DNA from: Flagellimonas sp. S3867
GTDB taxonomy: Bacteria > Bacteroidota > Bacteroidia > Flavobacteriales > Flavobacteriaceae
Length of the DNA: 64,000 nucleotides
Assembly: GCF_014698935.1 (NCBI RefSeq)
Contig: NZ_JACVMN010000001.1
Location: forward strand, 806,001 to 870,000
Direction of reading: 5' to 3'
The translations under genes and the position numbers were made by a program. Positions 46,811 to 56,097 of this stretch are shown here, piece by piece. The notes below the pieces were generated by a model. That model ran no database searches. It saw only the letters and a program-made list of their open reading frames with translations, and was not told where the DNA came from. Numbering within the stretch: position 1 is the first letter of the stretch; each line of letters starts with the position of its first letter.

Positions 46811-48046
46811 ATGGCCATTATAAAACCTTTTAAGGCCATTCGCCCCACTGCCGACAAAGCTGCTTTTGTTGCTTCGCGTTCTTATGAAGAATATTCAAAA
46901 GCTGAGCTCAAATCGGTTTTGGAATATAACCCGTTCTCGTTTTTGCATATTATCAACCCAGGGTTCAAATTTCATAAAACCATTTCGGGAAAAGAACGTT
47001 TTAAACTCGTTCATAATAGATATTTGGAGTTCCTGGAAGACGATGTTTTTCAAAAAGAGGAACAGGACAGTTTTTATTTATATGAAATCGCCAAAGGAAA
47101 TCTGACCACTTTGGGTTTTTTCTGTGCTTGTAGCGTATTGGATTATCAAAATGATGTTATTAAAAAACATGAGGACACCATTCAGCGAAGAGAAAAGCTT
47201 TTTGCAGATTACCTGAACACGGTTGGCTTCAATGCAGAACCCGTACTAATGACCTATGCCGATGACGGCAGCATTAGCCCAATTTTGGAGCAAGAAGCTG
47301 CAAAACGCCCTGATTATGATTTTACCACTCCGGACAAAGTTGGCCATAAATTGTGGAAAGTAAGGGATATTAAAATTATTGAAAGACTTCAGCGTGGATT
47401 CAGTAAAATAAATGCACTTTATATTGCAGATGGGCACCATCGCAGTGCTTCATCCTGTCTTTTGGCCGAAGAAAAGCAATCAAAGAATAATGCTCATACC
47501 GGTGATGAGGCTTATAATTTTTTTATGGCCTATCTCATTCCCGAGTCCGATATTAAAATTTATGAGTTCAATAGGATGGTCAAGGATTTAAATGGGTACT
47601 CCAAAGAAGAATTCCTGATTCAACTTGACACCTATTTCCGAATCGAAAAAAAAGAAGACGGCCTTTACAAACCCACCAAAAAACATCATTTTAGTATGTA
47701 TTTGGATGGGGATTTCTATTCCCTGTACCTTCGAAAAAAAGTGTATCAATTTACCGACGCATTGAGCGAATTGGATACCCAAATTCTTTATAAAGCCATT
47801 TTGGACCCCATATTGGGGATTACCGATTTAAGAAATGACAAGCGTATTGCCTATGGCTACGGTAAGCACAATGTTCTTAAAATGAAGGATAGTGTGGACA
47901 ATGGAGAATTTGCCGTCGGGTTTAGTTTGGTTCCAATTAACATGGATGAAATTAAGTCCATTGCCGATGCTGGATTGGTTATGCCTCCCAAAAGCACCTA
48001 TATTGAGCCCAAACTCCGAAGCGGATTGACGATTTATGAATTTTAG
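46811..48046 (+). CDS. DUF1015 family protein
   Basis: This 411-residue protein begins MAIIKPFKAIRPTADKA, the standard DUF1015 start, and has IADGHHRSASS (about residues 208-218) as the family signature. DUF1015 proteins resemble HPr-kinase or SerK-type serine kinases; the archaeal SerK is a free-serine kinase, and the active-site ADGHHR motif is present here. Bacterial function is not settled. It lies three bases before the PLP-protein gene, in one operon. Confidence 0.93.
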   Translation: MAIIKPFKAIRPTADKAAFVASRSYEEYSKAELKSVLEYNPFSFLHIINPGFKFHKTISGKERFKLVHNRYLEFLEDDVFQKEEQDSFYLYEIAKGNLTTLGFFCACSVLDYQNDVIKKHEDTIQRREKLFADYLNTVGFNAEPVLMTYADDGSISPILEQEAAKRPDYDFTTPDKVGHKLWKVRDIKIIERLQRGFSKINALYIADGHHRSASSCLLAEEKQSKNNAHTGDEAYNFFMAYLIPESDIKIYEFNRMVKDLNGYSKEEFLIQLDTYFRIEKKEDGLYKPTKKHHFSMYLDGDFYSLYLRKKVYQFTDALSELDTQILYKAILDPILGITDLRNDKRIAYGYGKHNVLKMKDSVDNGEFAVGFSLVPINMDEIKSIADAGLVMPPKSTYIEPKLRSGLTIYEF

Positions 48047-48049
48047 CCC

Positions 48050-48709
48050 ATGTCGATAGAAGAGAATTTAGGAAAAGTAAAAAAAATAATTCCCGATGGG
48101 GTCACCTTGGTCGCCGTCTCCAAAACCAAACCAAATGAGGCTATTTTGGAAGCATATAATGCCGGACATCGCATATTTGGTGAGAATAAGGTTCAAGAGA
48201 TGACCCAAAAGTGGGAAGAACTTCCTAAGGATATTGAATGGCATATGATTGGGCATGTACAGCGCAACAAGGTCAAATACATGGCCGAATATGTCTCTTT
48301 AATTCACGGAGTGGATAGTTTTAGGTTGTTGAAAGAGATTGACAAACAAGCAGAAAAATACAATCGGGTCATTCCTTGCTTGCTGCAGATGCACATTGCC
48401 GAAGAGCAGACCAAATTTGGTTTGGATAAAGCGGAGCTGGAAGAAATTATAGTTTCCGAAGATTTTAAAAATTTAAAAAACATCAAAATTGTTGGAGTAA
48501 TGGGCATGGCAACATATACCCAAGACCAATCCCAAATACGAAAAGAGTTTGCTTTTTTAAAGACGATTTTCGATTTTTTGCGAGAGAATCTATCCAATAT
48601 TACCGTTTTGTCAATGGGTATGAGCGGAGATTTTGATATTGCCATTCAAGAAGGTAGCACCATGGTGCGCATAGGAAGTAGTATCTTTGGAGCACGTAAC
48701 TATTTGTAA
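48050..48709 (+). CDS. YggS/PLPBP family pyridoxal phosphate homeostasis protein
   Basis: This 219-residue protein has the PLP-binding lysine in LVAVSKTKPNEAI (about residues 21-33), the motif FGENKVQEMTQKW, WHMIGHVQRNKVKY and LSMGMSGDFDIAIQEGSTMVRIGSSIFG. PLPBP proteins bind and buffer PLP without known catalysis. It is the third gene of an operon with the dehydrogenase and DUF1015 genes. The nuclease fusion gene starts 17 bases later. Confidence 0.95.
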   Translation: MSIEENLGKVKKIIPDGVTLVAVSKTKPNEAILEAYNAGHRIFGENKVQEMTQKWEELPKDIEWHMIGHVQRNKVKYMAEYVSLIHGVDSFRLLKEIDKQAEKYNRVIPCLLQMHIAEEQTKFGLDKAELEEIIVSEDFKNLKNIKIVGVMGMATYTQDQSQIRKEFAFLKTIFDFLRENLSNITVLSMGMSGDFDIAIQEGSTMVRIGSSIFGARNYL

Positions 48710-48726
48710 TTATATTACCACAATTG

Positions 48727-50088
48727 ATGTACGCCATACTCGATATTGAAAGCACTGGAGGAAAATACAATGAGGAGGGTATCATGGAAATCGCAATCCA
48801 CAAGTTTGATGGGCATCAAGTTGTGGACAAATTCATGAGTTTGGTGAATCCGGAACGGGAAATCCAACCTTTTGTGGTGAAGCTCACGGGAATCAACAAT
48901 AAAATGCTTCGCACCGCACCAAGATTCCACGAAGTGGCCAAACGAATCATCGAAATAACAGAAGATACCATACTCGTGGCCCACAATGCACAGTTTGACT
49001 ATCGAATCCTTAGAACAGAATTCCGACGTCTGGGGTACAATTTTCAACGCAAAACCCTCTGCACGGTAGATTTGGCCAAAAAACTGTTACCCGAAGCCGA
49101 ATCCCATAGTTTGGGCAAATTGGTACGTTCCTTGGGCATTCCCATGAGCGACCGGCACCGTGCCAACGGTGATGCCATTGCGACATTAAAGCTTTTTAAG
49201 TTGCTCTTGGACAAAGATTCCGAAAAAACAATTCTAAAAGAAGTGCTTCGCGAAGAATCGCAAGGAGAATTGTCACCCACGCAATTGGATATTGTTTCTG
49301 GACTTCCTTCGGAAACCGGGGTGTATTATATGCATGACAAGGATGGTGATATTATTTTCTTGGGAAAGACAAAAGATGCTAAAAGACGGGTCAATCAACA
49401 TTTTACCAATGTAGGGCAGTTGGCAAGAAAGCTGCAAAAAGAGACCAAAAAAGTCACATTTGAACGAACGGGAAGTGAATTACTTGCCATTTTAAAAGAG
49501 TATGTAGAATTAAAAAAAACGAAACCCAAACACAACAACATTGCCAAAAAGAACCTCTTTTCCCATGTCATCAATTTTTCCATGAACGGAAATCCACATA
49601 TGGAATTGGAAATAGTAAAAAGCAAATTTCAAAAAACACAAAAAATTGGGTTTAACGGGGTGCCTTCCGCTAAAAACTTTTTAAATAAAATCAGTGAAGA
49701 GTTTGAACTGTGCCCTACATCATTAGGCCTCCAAGCATCTTGCGAACATTCCAAAAATGGTTGTGAACACCGATGCTCAGACTTGGATAACGCATTGGAT
49801 TTCAACCAAAAAATAGCAAGTGCGCTTGATAAATATAGTCTTAAAGATAAAACCATCGCGGTATTGGATAGAGGCCGAGAATTGGGCGAACAAAGCTTCA
49901 TTCTGGTAAAAAATGGTTCGTTAAAAGGGTTTGGATATGTAGAACTCAATCACCAAATAAATAATATTCATATCTTAGAATCGATTATTACCCCTATGTC
50001 CAGTGACGAAAACACCACTTTTATTGTTGAATCATATTTGAGAAAAAATAAGAAACTCAAGATTTTGGAGTTAACACCCGCCCTTTGA
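48727..50088 (+). CDS. DnaQ-like exonuclease fused to UvrC-type GIY-YIG nuclease domain
   Basis: This 453-residue protein has an N-terminal DEDD exonuclease (YAILDIESTGG with D6 and E8, HNAQFDYRIL, and the HRANGDA site) at about 1-165 and a GIY-YIG domain at about 195-275 (GVYYMHDKDGDIIFLGKTKDAKRRVNQH). The C-terminal part, about 330-360, has a cysteine cluster (CPTSLGLQASCEHSKNGCEHRC) and resembles the Cho/UvrC N-terminal half only. Such epsilon-UvrC fusions are known in several bacteria and are thought to act in DNA repair. The stop codon overlaps the start of the channel gene by two bases. Confidence 0.93.
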   Translation: MYAILDIESTGGKYNEEGIMEIAIHKFDGHQVVDKFMSLVNPEREIQPFVVKLTGINNKMLRTAPRFHEVAKRIIEITEDTILVAHNAQFDYRILRTEFRRLGYNFQRKTLCTVDLAKKLLPEAESHSLGKLVRSLGIPMSDRHRANGDAIATLKLFKLLLDKDSEKTILKEVLREESQGELSPTQLDIVSGLPSETGVYYMHDKDGDIIFLGKTKDAKRRVNQHFTNVGQLARKLQKETKKVTFERTGSELLAILKEYVELKKTKPKHNNIAKKNLFSHVINFSMNGNPHMELEIVKSKFQKTQKIGFNGVPSAKNFLNKISEEFELCPTSLGLQASCEHSKNGCEHRCSDLDNALDFNQKIASALDKYSLKDKTIAVLDRGRELGEQSFILVKNGSLKGFGYVELNHQINNIHILESIITPMSSDENTTFIVESYLRKNKKLKILELTPAL

Positions 50089-50924
50089 AAAAACAAGAAG
50101 TACATTCCGGTTGGAAACATAGGCTACATGAAATTATTTATGAGGCAGACACTCCATTAGGAAAGCTCTTTGATATTGTTCTTGTTATACTTATTGTACT
50201 TAGCGTGATTTTGGTAATGCTGGAAAGCATTGAGGATGTAGATCAACATTATCACAAAATTTTGCTCACTTTGGAATGGGTGATCACCATTTTCTTTACG
50301 CTCGAATACATCGCTAGGCTCATAAGCATAAAAAAACCATTGAAGTACGTATTTAGCTTTTATGGGATTATTGACTTTGTTTCCACCATCCCGCTATACC
50401 TCTCTTATATTCTTGCTGGTTCGCAGGTGTTATTGGCCGTAAGGGCGTTCAGACTATTGCGTATTTTCAGGATTTTAAAGCTTGTCAAATTTATGGGCGA
50501 AGCTTCCCAGTTGAAAGCAGCCTTAAAAGCCAGTAGGGCAAAGATTGCCGTTTTTATCTATGTGGTTCTTATACTTTCTGTGATCATGGGAACCATCATG
50601 TATCTCATTGAAGGCGATGAAGCCGGTTTTACCAGTATACCGAGAAGCATTTATTGGACTATTGTCACACTGACCACAGTTGGGTATGGAGATATAGCGC
50701 CCCAGACCAATATGGGACAGTTTTTAGCCACGGTCATTATGATTTTGGGATATGGAATCATTGCGGTACCCACCGGTATTGTCACCGTCGAGTTCTCAAG
50801 ACATAGAAATGGTGATAAGCGCAAAAGTGTGGTGCATACCAACACCCAGGCCTGTCCAAGTTGTGCATCCGAAGGACACAGGGATGATGCTTCTAACTGT
50901 TATAATTGTGGTGAATTATTATGA
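50085..50924 (+). CDS. Voltage-gated potassium channel with C-terminal zinc ribbon
   Basis: This 279-residue protein is a six-segment ion channel. S1 is at about 30-48, S2 about 60-80, and an S4-like helix with regularly spaced charges lies at about 120-135 (R120, R123, R126, R129, K132, K135). The pore filter TVGYGD is at 198-203, so K+ selectivity is expected. The end (257-275) has two CxxC pairs, C257/C260 and C272/C275, which look like a zinc ribbon, unusual for this group. The start is TTG, overlapping the TGA of the previous gene. Confidence 0.9.
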   Translation: MKKQEVHSGWKHRLHEIIYEADTPLGKLFDIVLVILIVLSVILVMLESIEDVDQHYHKILLTLEWVITIFFTLEYIARLISIKKPLKYVFSFYGIIDFVSTIPLYLSYILAGSQVLLAVRAFRLLRIFRILKLVKFMGEASQLKAALKASRAKIAVFIYVVLILSVIMGTIMYLIEGDEAGFTSIPRSIYWTIVTLTTVGYGDIAPQTNMGQFLATVIMILGYGIIAVPTGIVTVEFSRHRNGDKRKSVVHTNTQACPSCASEGHRDDASNCYNCGELL

Positions 50925-51844
50925 GTTCCAAAACCATGATTGCAGTTGTCGGACCTACGGCGATAGGAAAGACGAAACTGGCAATTCATCTAGCCAAACA
51001 CTTCCAAACAGAGATTATTTCAGCAGACTCGCGCCAATTTTTTAAGGAGATGAAGACTGGCACCGCGGTTCCATCTTCCGAAGAGCTACACGCTGTCCGC
51101 CATCATTTCATCCAACACAAAAGCATTTTTGAATCCTACTCAGTCGGAGATTTTGAAAAAGATGCCATTGACCTGCTTGATAAGCTCTTTCAAGAAATGG
51201 ATCATGCAGTTTTGGTGGGAGGAAGTGGCCTTTATGTAGATGCAGTGGTCAATGGGCTGGATGAATTTCCAGATGTGGACCCAAAGATTCGAGTGCATCT
51301 AAATCAAAAATTACATGAACAAGGATTGCCCGCTCTTCAAGAAGAACTAAAAACAAGAGATCCAAAATATTATGCAATTGTTGATATAAAGAATCCACAT
51401 AGAATAATTAGGGCCTTAGAAGTTTGTATTGCCGCTGAAAAACCCTATTCCTCATTCCTAAATCAACAAAAAACCAAAAGAAACTTTGATACGCTATATG
51501 TTGGAATCGAAGCAAATAGGGAAATAATTTATGATCGCATCAATCAACGGGTGGACCTGATGATGGAAGAAGGTTTGTTGAATGAGGCTGAGAAACTGTA
51601 TCCGCAGCGAAACTTAAATGCGTTGCAAACGGTGGGATATCGTGAGCTTTTTGAGTACTTTGATGGAAATATTACGTTGGATTTTGCCATTTCAGAAATC
51701 AAAAAGAATACACGCAGGTTTGCCAAACGCCAACTCACCTGGCTCAGGAAAAATAAAAATGTGCTATGGCTGAAGTATGACGAGAATTTGGATGAAATCT
51801 TAAAAAAGATTACCGAACACTTACATACTGATTGCAATGGGTGA
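50921..51844 (+). CDS. miaA: tRNA dimethylallyltransferase (MiaA)
   Basis: MiaA adds the isopentenyl group to A37 of tRNAs reading codons that begin with U. The 307-residue protein has the P-loop VVGPTAIGKTKLA (about residues 8-20), the IISADSRQFFKEMKTGTA motif and GSGLYVDAV. The C-terminal RRFAKRQLTWLRKNKNVLWL is also typical. It overlaps the channel gene by four bases (ATGA) and the gluconokinase gene by eight bases, so it is translated in a coupled run. Confidence 0.96.
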   Translation: MSSKTMIAVVGPTAIGKTKLAIHLAKHFQTEIISADSRQFFKEMKTGTAVPSSEELHAVRHHFIQHKSIFESYSVGDFEKDAIDLLDKLFQEMDHAVLVGGSGLYVDAVVNGLDEFPDVDPKIRVHLNQKLHEQGLPALQEELKTRDPKYYAIVDIKNPHRIIRALEVCIAAEKPYSSFLNQQKTKRNFDTLYVGIEANREIIYDRINQRVDLMMEEGLLNEAEKLYPQRNLNALQTVGYRELFEYFDGNITLDFAISEIKKNTRRFAKRQLTWLRKNKNVLWLKYDENLDEILKKITEHLHTDCNG

Positions 51845-52331
51845 TTTTAAAAAGATTTTAGTGGTCATGGGAGTTTCCGGAACAGGGAAATCCACTATTG
51901 GCAAATTGCTTTCAGAAGCTTTGAAAATTCCTTTTTACGATGGGGATGATTTTCACCCGGAAGCCAATGTCAAAAAGATGAGTGCAGGACAACCATTGAA
52001 TGATGACGATAGACAGGGATGGCTTGAAAAGTTGAATGCATTGGCCAAAGCGCATACATCCCAAGGAGCAATCATTGCTTGCTCAGCCTTAAAAGAGGGT
52101 TACAGACAGCTGTTGCAAGAAGGTAATGAAGATACCATGCGATTTGTTTATTTGGAAGGCTCATTTGAACTCATCAAATCGCGCTTGGAACAGAGAAAAG
52201 GGCATTTTATGCCTTTGGAATTGCTAAAATCACAGTTCGATACATTAGAGCAGCCAACCAATGCAATCACTGTTTCTGTCTCCCATACCCCGGAAAAAAT
52301 TGTTGAATTAATTATGGACCAAATACAATGA
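51837..52331 (+). CDS. gntK: Gluconokinase
   Basis: This 164-residue P-loop kinase phosphorylates gluconate to 6-phosphogluconate. It has the Walker A motif VMGVSGTGKST (about residues 10-20), the family motif YDGDDFHPEANVKKMSAGQPLNDDDRQGWL (about 33-62) and the lid region LEQRKGHFMPLELLKSQFDTLE. It overlaps miaA by eight bases and is followed by the gluconate permease with a four-base overlap, so the two sugar genes form a functional pair. Confidence 0.95.
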   Translation: MGDFKKILVVMGVSGTGKSTIGKLLSEALKIPFYDGDDFHPEANVKKMSAGQPLNDDDRQGWLEKLNALAKAHTSQGAIIACSALKEGYRQLLQEGNEDTMRFVYLEGSFELIKSRLEQRKGHFMPLELLKSQFDTLEQPTNAITVSVSHTPEKIVELIMDQIQ

Positions 52332-53665
52332 TAGAGATCAATTTAATCATCGCCGTATTGGGCGGTATAGTCGTACTGCTGTTTTTAATTCTAAAATTAC
52401 GAATCCATGCCTTTTTGGCATTGCTGATCGGAAGTATAACGGTTGGCCTGATCGCGGGATTGGATGCGAAAGAAATTATCGACACCATTCAAGAAGGTAT
52501 GGGCAATACGTTGGGGTTTGTAGCAACGGTAGTTGGACTGGGTGCTATGTTCGGCGCCATTTTGGAAGCCTCGGGGGGCGCCAAAACCATTGCCGATTTT
52601 ATGGTTTCCAAGTTTGGGTTAAAAAAAGCCCCCTCTGCTATGGTCATCTCTGGGTTCTTGATTGCAATTCCGGTGTTCTTCGATGTAGCCTTTATCATTT
52701 TGGTTCCCATGATCTATGCTCTGCAACGTAAAACTGGAAAGTCACTTTTGCTCTATGCCATTCCTTTGTTGGCCGGTTTGGCCATCACGCACGCCTTTAT
52801 TCCCCCCACTCCAGGGCCAATTGCAGTGGCAGATATAATAGGTGCTGATCTGGGATGGGTGATTCTAGTAGGCTTTTTAGCCGGAATTCCAACCGCTTTG
52901 ATTGCTGGATTACTTTTCGGAAGACACATAGCCAAAAAAATATTTGTTGCAGCTCCAGAAGAAATTGAACACGCTATTCCCGCGGCTTTGCCACCCATAG
53001 GTCAAACCCTATGGATTATTGCTTTTCCCATTGTCTTGATTTTATTCAATACTATAGCTTCAACCGGAGCTCTGGGTATTACCTCTCCTCTTGTTTTAAA
53101 AACAATTGCTCTGGTAGGTCATCCTTTTTCTGCTCTGATAATCGCAAATATTTTGGCCTGGTACTTCTTCGGATTGAAAAGAGGTTTTACCAAAGCGCAA
53201 CTCTTCGATATATCCACCAAATCACTTGCACCGGCCGGAACTATAATTTTATTGACTGGTGCCGGGGGTGTTTTCAAGCAGGTATTAACCAACACAGGAG
53301 CTGGTGAGCTACTGGCAACTTCTCTTAGCAATGCCGGGTTTCCCATTTTGGCCTTTGCGTTTATTAGCGCGGCTATTGTGAGGGTCGTGCAAGGTTCTTC
53401 AACTGTCGCTATGATTACCGCAGCAGGGTTGGTATCTCCTTTATTAATCAATGCTTCGTTAAGTCCAGTTGAATTGGCCTGTATGGTTATTGCAATAGCT
53501 TCTGGAGCCAGCATCTTTTCCCATGTAAACGACAGCGGATTTTGGTTGGTAGGTCAATATTTGGGTATTACAGAGAAACAAACCTTTAAGTCTTGGACCA
53601 TGATGACCACGATTTTAGCCTTTTCTGGAATGGCAACAGTCTCTGTTCTTTACTTTTTTATATAA
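52328..53665 (+). CDS. gntT: Gluconate:H+ symporter (GntT/GntP family)
   Basis: This 445-residue inner-membrane permease of the GntP family has about 12 hydrophobic segments. It carries the family signatures GLGAMFGAILEASGGAKTIAD, ITHAFIPPTPGPIAVADIIGADLG and NDSGFWLVGQYLGITEKQTFKSWTMMTT. It imports gluconate for the gluconokinase encoded just upstream. The last open gene in the plus-strand run, it faces the terminator of the minus-strand regulator genes. Confidence 0.95.
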   Translation: MIEINLIIAVLGGIVVLLFLILKLRIHAFLALLIGSITVGLIAGLDAKEIIDTIQEGMGNTLGFVATVVGLGAMFGAILEASGGAKTIADFMVSKFGLKKAPSAMVISGFLIAIPVFFDVAFIILVPMIYALQRKTGKSLLLYAIPLLAGLAITHAFIPPTPGPIAVADIIGADLGWVILVGFLAGIPTALIAGLLFGRHIAKKIFVAAPEEIEHAIPAALPPIGQTLWIIAFPIVLILFNTIASTGALGITSPLVLKTIALVGHPFSALIIANILAWYFFGLKRGFTKAQLFDISTKSLAPAGTIILLTGAGGVFKQVLTNTGAGELLATSLSNAGFPILAFAFISAAIVRVVQGSSTVAMITAAGLVSPLLINASLSPVELACMVIAIASGASIFSHVNDSGFWLVGQYLGITEKQTFKSWTMMTTILAFSGMATVSVLYFFI

Positions 53666-53690
53666 AAAAACCACCCGTTAAAGGTGGTTC
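53661..53690 (-). terminator. Terminator of the minus-strand two-component operon
   Basis: AACCACC at 53669-53675 pairs with GGTGGTT at 53683-53689. On the minus strand the hairpin is followed by a T run. It also lies just after the permease stop and may act in both directions. Confidence 0.8.
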
Positions 53691-53713
53691 AAAATTATGT
53701 GTTGAGAAAAATG

Positions 53714-54427
53714 TTATTGATTCTCGGCCTTAACAACCAGTCTGAACCCCTCTCCGTGGATGTTCAAGATTTCGACAACATCGTCTCTTTTCAAATATTT
53801 TCTGAGTTTGGCAATGTAAACATCCATACTTCGTGATGTGAAATAGTTATCATCTCTCCATATTTTGGTCAGCGCCAATTCACGTGGCATTAAATCGTTT
53901 TCATGCAACGCAAGAAGCCTTAACAACTCGTTTTCCTTTGGAGAAAGCTTTATAGGTTCTTCTTCCATATATTTCAGGAAACGAAGTTTTGAATTCAAAT
54001 GAAAATTACCAATTTCAAATTCAAATTGTTTGCTGTCCGCCAAGGTACTAGAGGCTTTTCTTTGAAGTATAGCTTTAAGTTTCATCAAAAGCACTTCTGA
54101 ATCGAAAGGTTTGTTTAAATAATCATCTGCCCCTGCTTTGTATCCTTTCAGAACATCTTCTTTCATGGTCTTGGCAGTAAGGAAAATAATCGGGACATTT
54201 TCGTTCTTTTCCCTTATCTCCCTAGCCAAAGTAAATCCATCTTTATATGGCATCATGACATCCAAAATACAAACGTCATAATTGTCTTTTTTGAATTTCT
54301 CAAAGCCTTCCATACCGTTTTTGGCCAAAACGACATCGAAGTCGTTCATGGACAAATAATCCTTCAGCACAATCCCAAAATTGGGGTCATCCTCAACCAA
54401 CAATATTTTCTTCTTTTCTGTTTCCAT
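53714..54427 (-). CDS. OmpR-type response regulator (RprY-like)
   Basis: This 237-residue regulator has a receiver domain with acidic pair at E12/D13/D14, phosphoacceptor D56 (VCILDVMMPY) and K106 (LNKPFDS), and a C-terminal winged helix (about 135-232, LSPKENELLRLL and SRSMDVYIAKLRKYL). It is the partner of the histidine kinase 12 bases upstream. The pair resembles RprXY of Bacteroides. Its targets in this organism are unknown. Confidence 0.94.
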   Translation of the reverse strand: METEKKKILLVEDDPNFGIVLKDYLSMNDFDVVLAKNGMEGFEKFKKDNYDVCILDVMMPYKDGFTLAREIREKNENVPIIFLTAKTMKEDVLKGYKAGADDYLNKPFDSEVLLMKLKAILQRKASSTLADSKQFEFEIGNFHLNSKLRFLKYMEEEPIKLSPKENELLRLLALHENDLMPRELALTKIWRDDNYFTSRSMDVYIAKLRKYLKRDDVVEILNIHGEGFRLVVKAENQ

Positions 54428-54439
54428 AATTCTGTTTTT

Positions 54440-56020
54440 CTATATTAAAGGAAGCTTTATATAAAAAGTACTTCCTTTTCCTTTTTCACTTTCGGCGAAA
54501 ACTTCGCCTTGATGATCTTCAATAATTCGTTTTACATAGGCCAGGCCCAATCCATGACCTTTTACATTGTGAATATCTCCGGTGTGTTCCCGGTAAAATT
54601 TCTCAAACACCTTTTTAAGTACCGCTTTGCTCATTCCGGCTCCTTGATCCTGGATCTTGATGATTATATTATTTTTCACCATTTCGGTGTAAACATCAAT
54701 TTTTGGAGGCTCAGGTGAATACTTAATTGCATTGTCCAGCATGTTTACCACAACATTGGTAAAGTGCATATCATTGGCCAAAACTTCTGATCTTTCTGCG
54801 CCTAAATGGGTGTTGATATACCCTCCCCTGTTCTTCACGATCAGTTCAACATGGGTTATCGCATCCAACACAATATCATGTGCATCTACCCTATCTTTTC
54901 TGATATCCAGCTGATTTTTCTCCAGTTTGGATATTCGTAACACATTCTCAACCTGTGCATGCATTCGTTTATTTTCTTCACGAATCATTCCCAAATAGCG
55001 CAATACCTTTTCCTTATCTTCAATCGATTTTGGATTTCGTATTGCCTCCACCGCCAAATTGATCGTTGCAATGGGAGTTTTGAACTCATGCGTCATATTA
55101 TTAATGAAATCCGTTTTTATCTCGGATATCTGCTTTTGCCTTATCAATTGATATATGGCACTTGAATATGCAATTACTATTACCAATGTAAATATAAATG
55201 ACAGCAACGCCATTCCCATAATGGACCCAAATATGAACTTCTTCTCCTTTGGGAAGGTCAGTAACAGGGAAAAACTGGTATTGCCCTCACTATCTTTAAA
55301 AATGGGAGCCTTATACATCTTGGATTCAGAAAATTTGAATCTTTTCGATTTGATTTTTGTTGGATAGCCTTGGCTATACACTCCATATTCAAAATCGATA
55401 TCTATGTTTCTGTTACTAAGCTCTTGGTCCAGCAGCAATTCCAATTCCTTTTTTGAAATCCTCTTATGAATTGGCTGACTTTTGGCATACTCTGTAAAAA
55501 CATCTTCCAAAGCTGCTTTGTCAATACTGGACAGTCCGCCTATCTTTTCAGCTCTCTGGATTGGGGTCAGGCTATAACTTTTCCCGTCCAAACCATATTC
55601 TTCTTTAAAAACGGCCCTGGTTCGCTTACTGGTGTAATTTTTAATCGTGGTACTATCTTCTCCACTCGAATTATCAAAGAACGTTGATGTTATATTGTAA
55701 TCTTCTTCCAATATCCCATGGGAATAGAAGAGAATTTCATCGGAATTCACATCTCTGTCAACGAAAAAAAAGTTTCTGAACTGTGCAGTCTTGGGTTCAC
55801 CAACACTATCCGCCAGCGAAGCTATCCGGTCAAGGTAAAAATTCATTTCACTCTTCTCCACCCTGCTCGCCACCTTGTCCAATATGTCTGTAACCGTTCT
55901 CGAGAATTGCTCCTCTTTATCGTCAACCGATGTTCTAATCCAATAAACCTGAACAAAGATTATTCCCATAAGGGATAAGCTCATGAGAATGACGAGAAGA
56001 ACGAATAGCTTCTTGTTCAT
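54440..56020 (-). CDS. Sensor histidine kinase (RprX-like)
   Basis: This 526-residue kinase has two membrane segments (about residues 5-27 and 264-288) that flank a periplasmic sensor region of about 235 residues. The HisKA domain contains the phospho-histidine H311 in MTHEFKTPIATINL. The HATPase domain has N-box NMLDNAIKYSP, DQGAGMS, and G-box GHGLGLAYVKRI. It signals to the OmpR-type regulator encoded downstream. The signal is unknown; RprX-like kinases are implicated in envelope or sodium stress in relatives, which is only a family guess here. Confidence 0.94.
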   Translation of the reverse strand: MNKKLFVLLVILMSLSLMGIIFVQVYWIRTSVDDKEEQFSRTVTDILDKVASRVEKSEMNFYLDRIASLADSVGEPKTAQFRNFFFVDRDVNSDEILFYSHGILEEDYNITSTFFDNSSGEDSTTIKNYTSKRTRAVFKEEYGLDGKSYSLTPIQRAEKIGGLSSIDKAALEDVFTEYAKSQPIHKRISKKELELLLDQELSNRNIDIDFEYGVYSQGYPTKIKSKRFKFSESKMYKAPIFKDSEGNTSFSLLLTFPKEKKFIFGSIMGMALLSFIFTLVIVIAYSSAIYQLIRQKQISEIKTDFINNMTHEFKTPIATINLAVEAIRNPKSIEDKEKVLRYLGMIREENKRMHAQVENVLRISKLEKNQLDIRKDRVDAHDIVLDAITHVELIVKNRGGYINTHLGAERSEVLANDMHFTNVVVNMLDNAIKYSPEPPKIDVYTEMVKNNIIIKIQDQGAGMSKAVLKKVFEKFYREHTGDIHNVKGHGLGLAYVKRIIEDHQGEVFAESEKGKGSTFYIKLPLI

Positions 56021-56072
56021 CGGGGTAAAATTAGAAATTTAACATTTAGGCTTTCCACCGTTTAACCTAACC

Positions 56073-56088
56073 TTAACAAAAATGTTAA
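56073..56088. promoter_or_regulatory. Palindrome TTAACA-AAAA-TGTTAA upstream of the two-component genes
   Basis: A perfect six-base inverted repeat with a four-base spacer lies between coaE and the histidine kinase gene, upstream of the kinase. It resembles the palindrome at 13422-13436 and may be an operator, perhaps autoregulatory. Confidence 0.35.
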
Positions 56089-56097
56089 AATTTTGAA

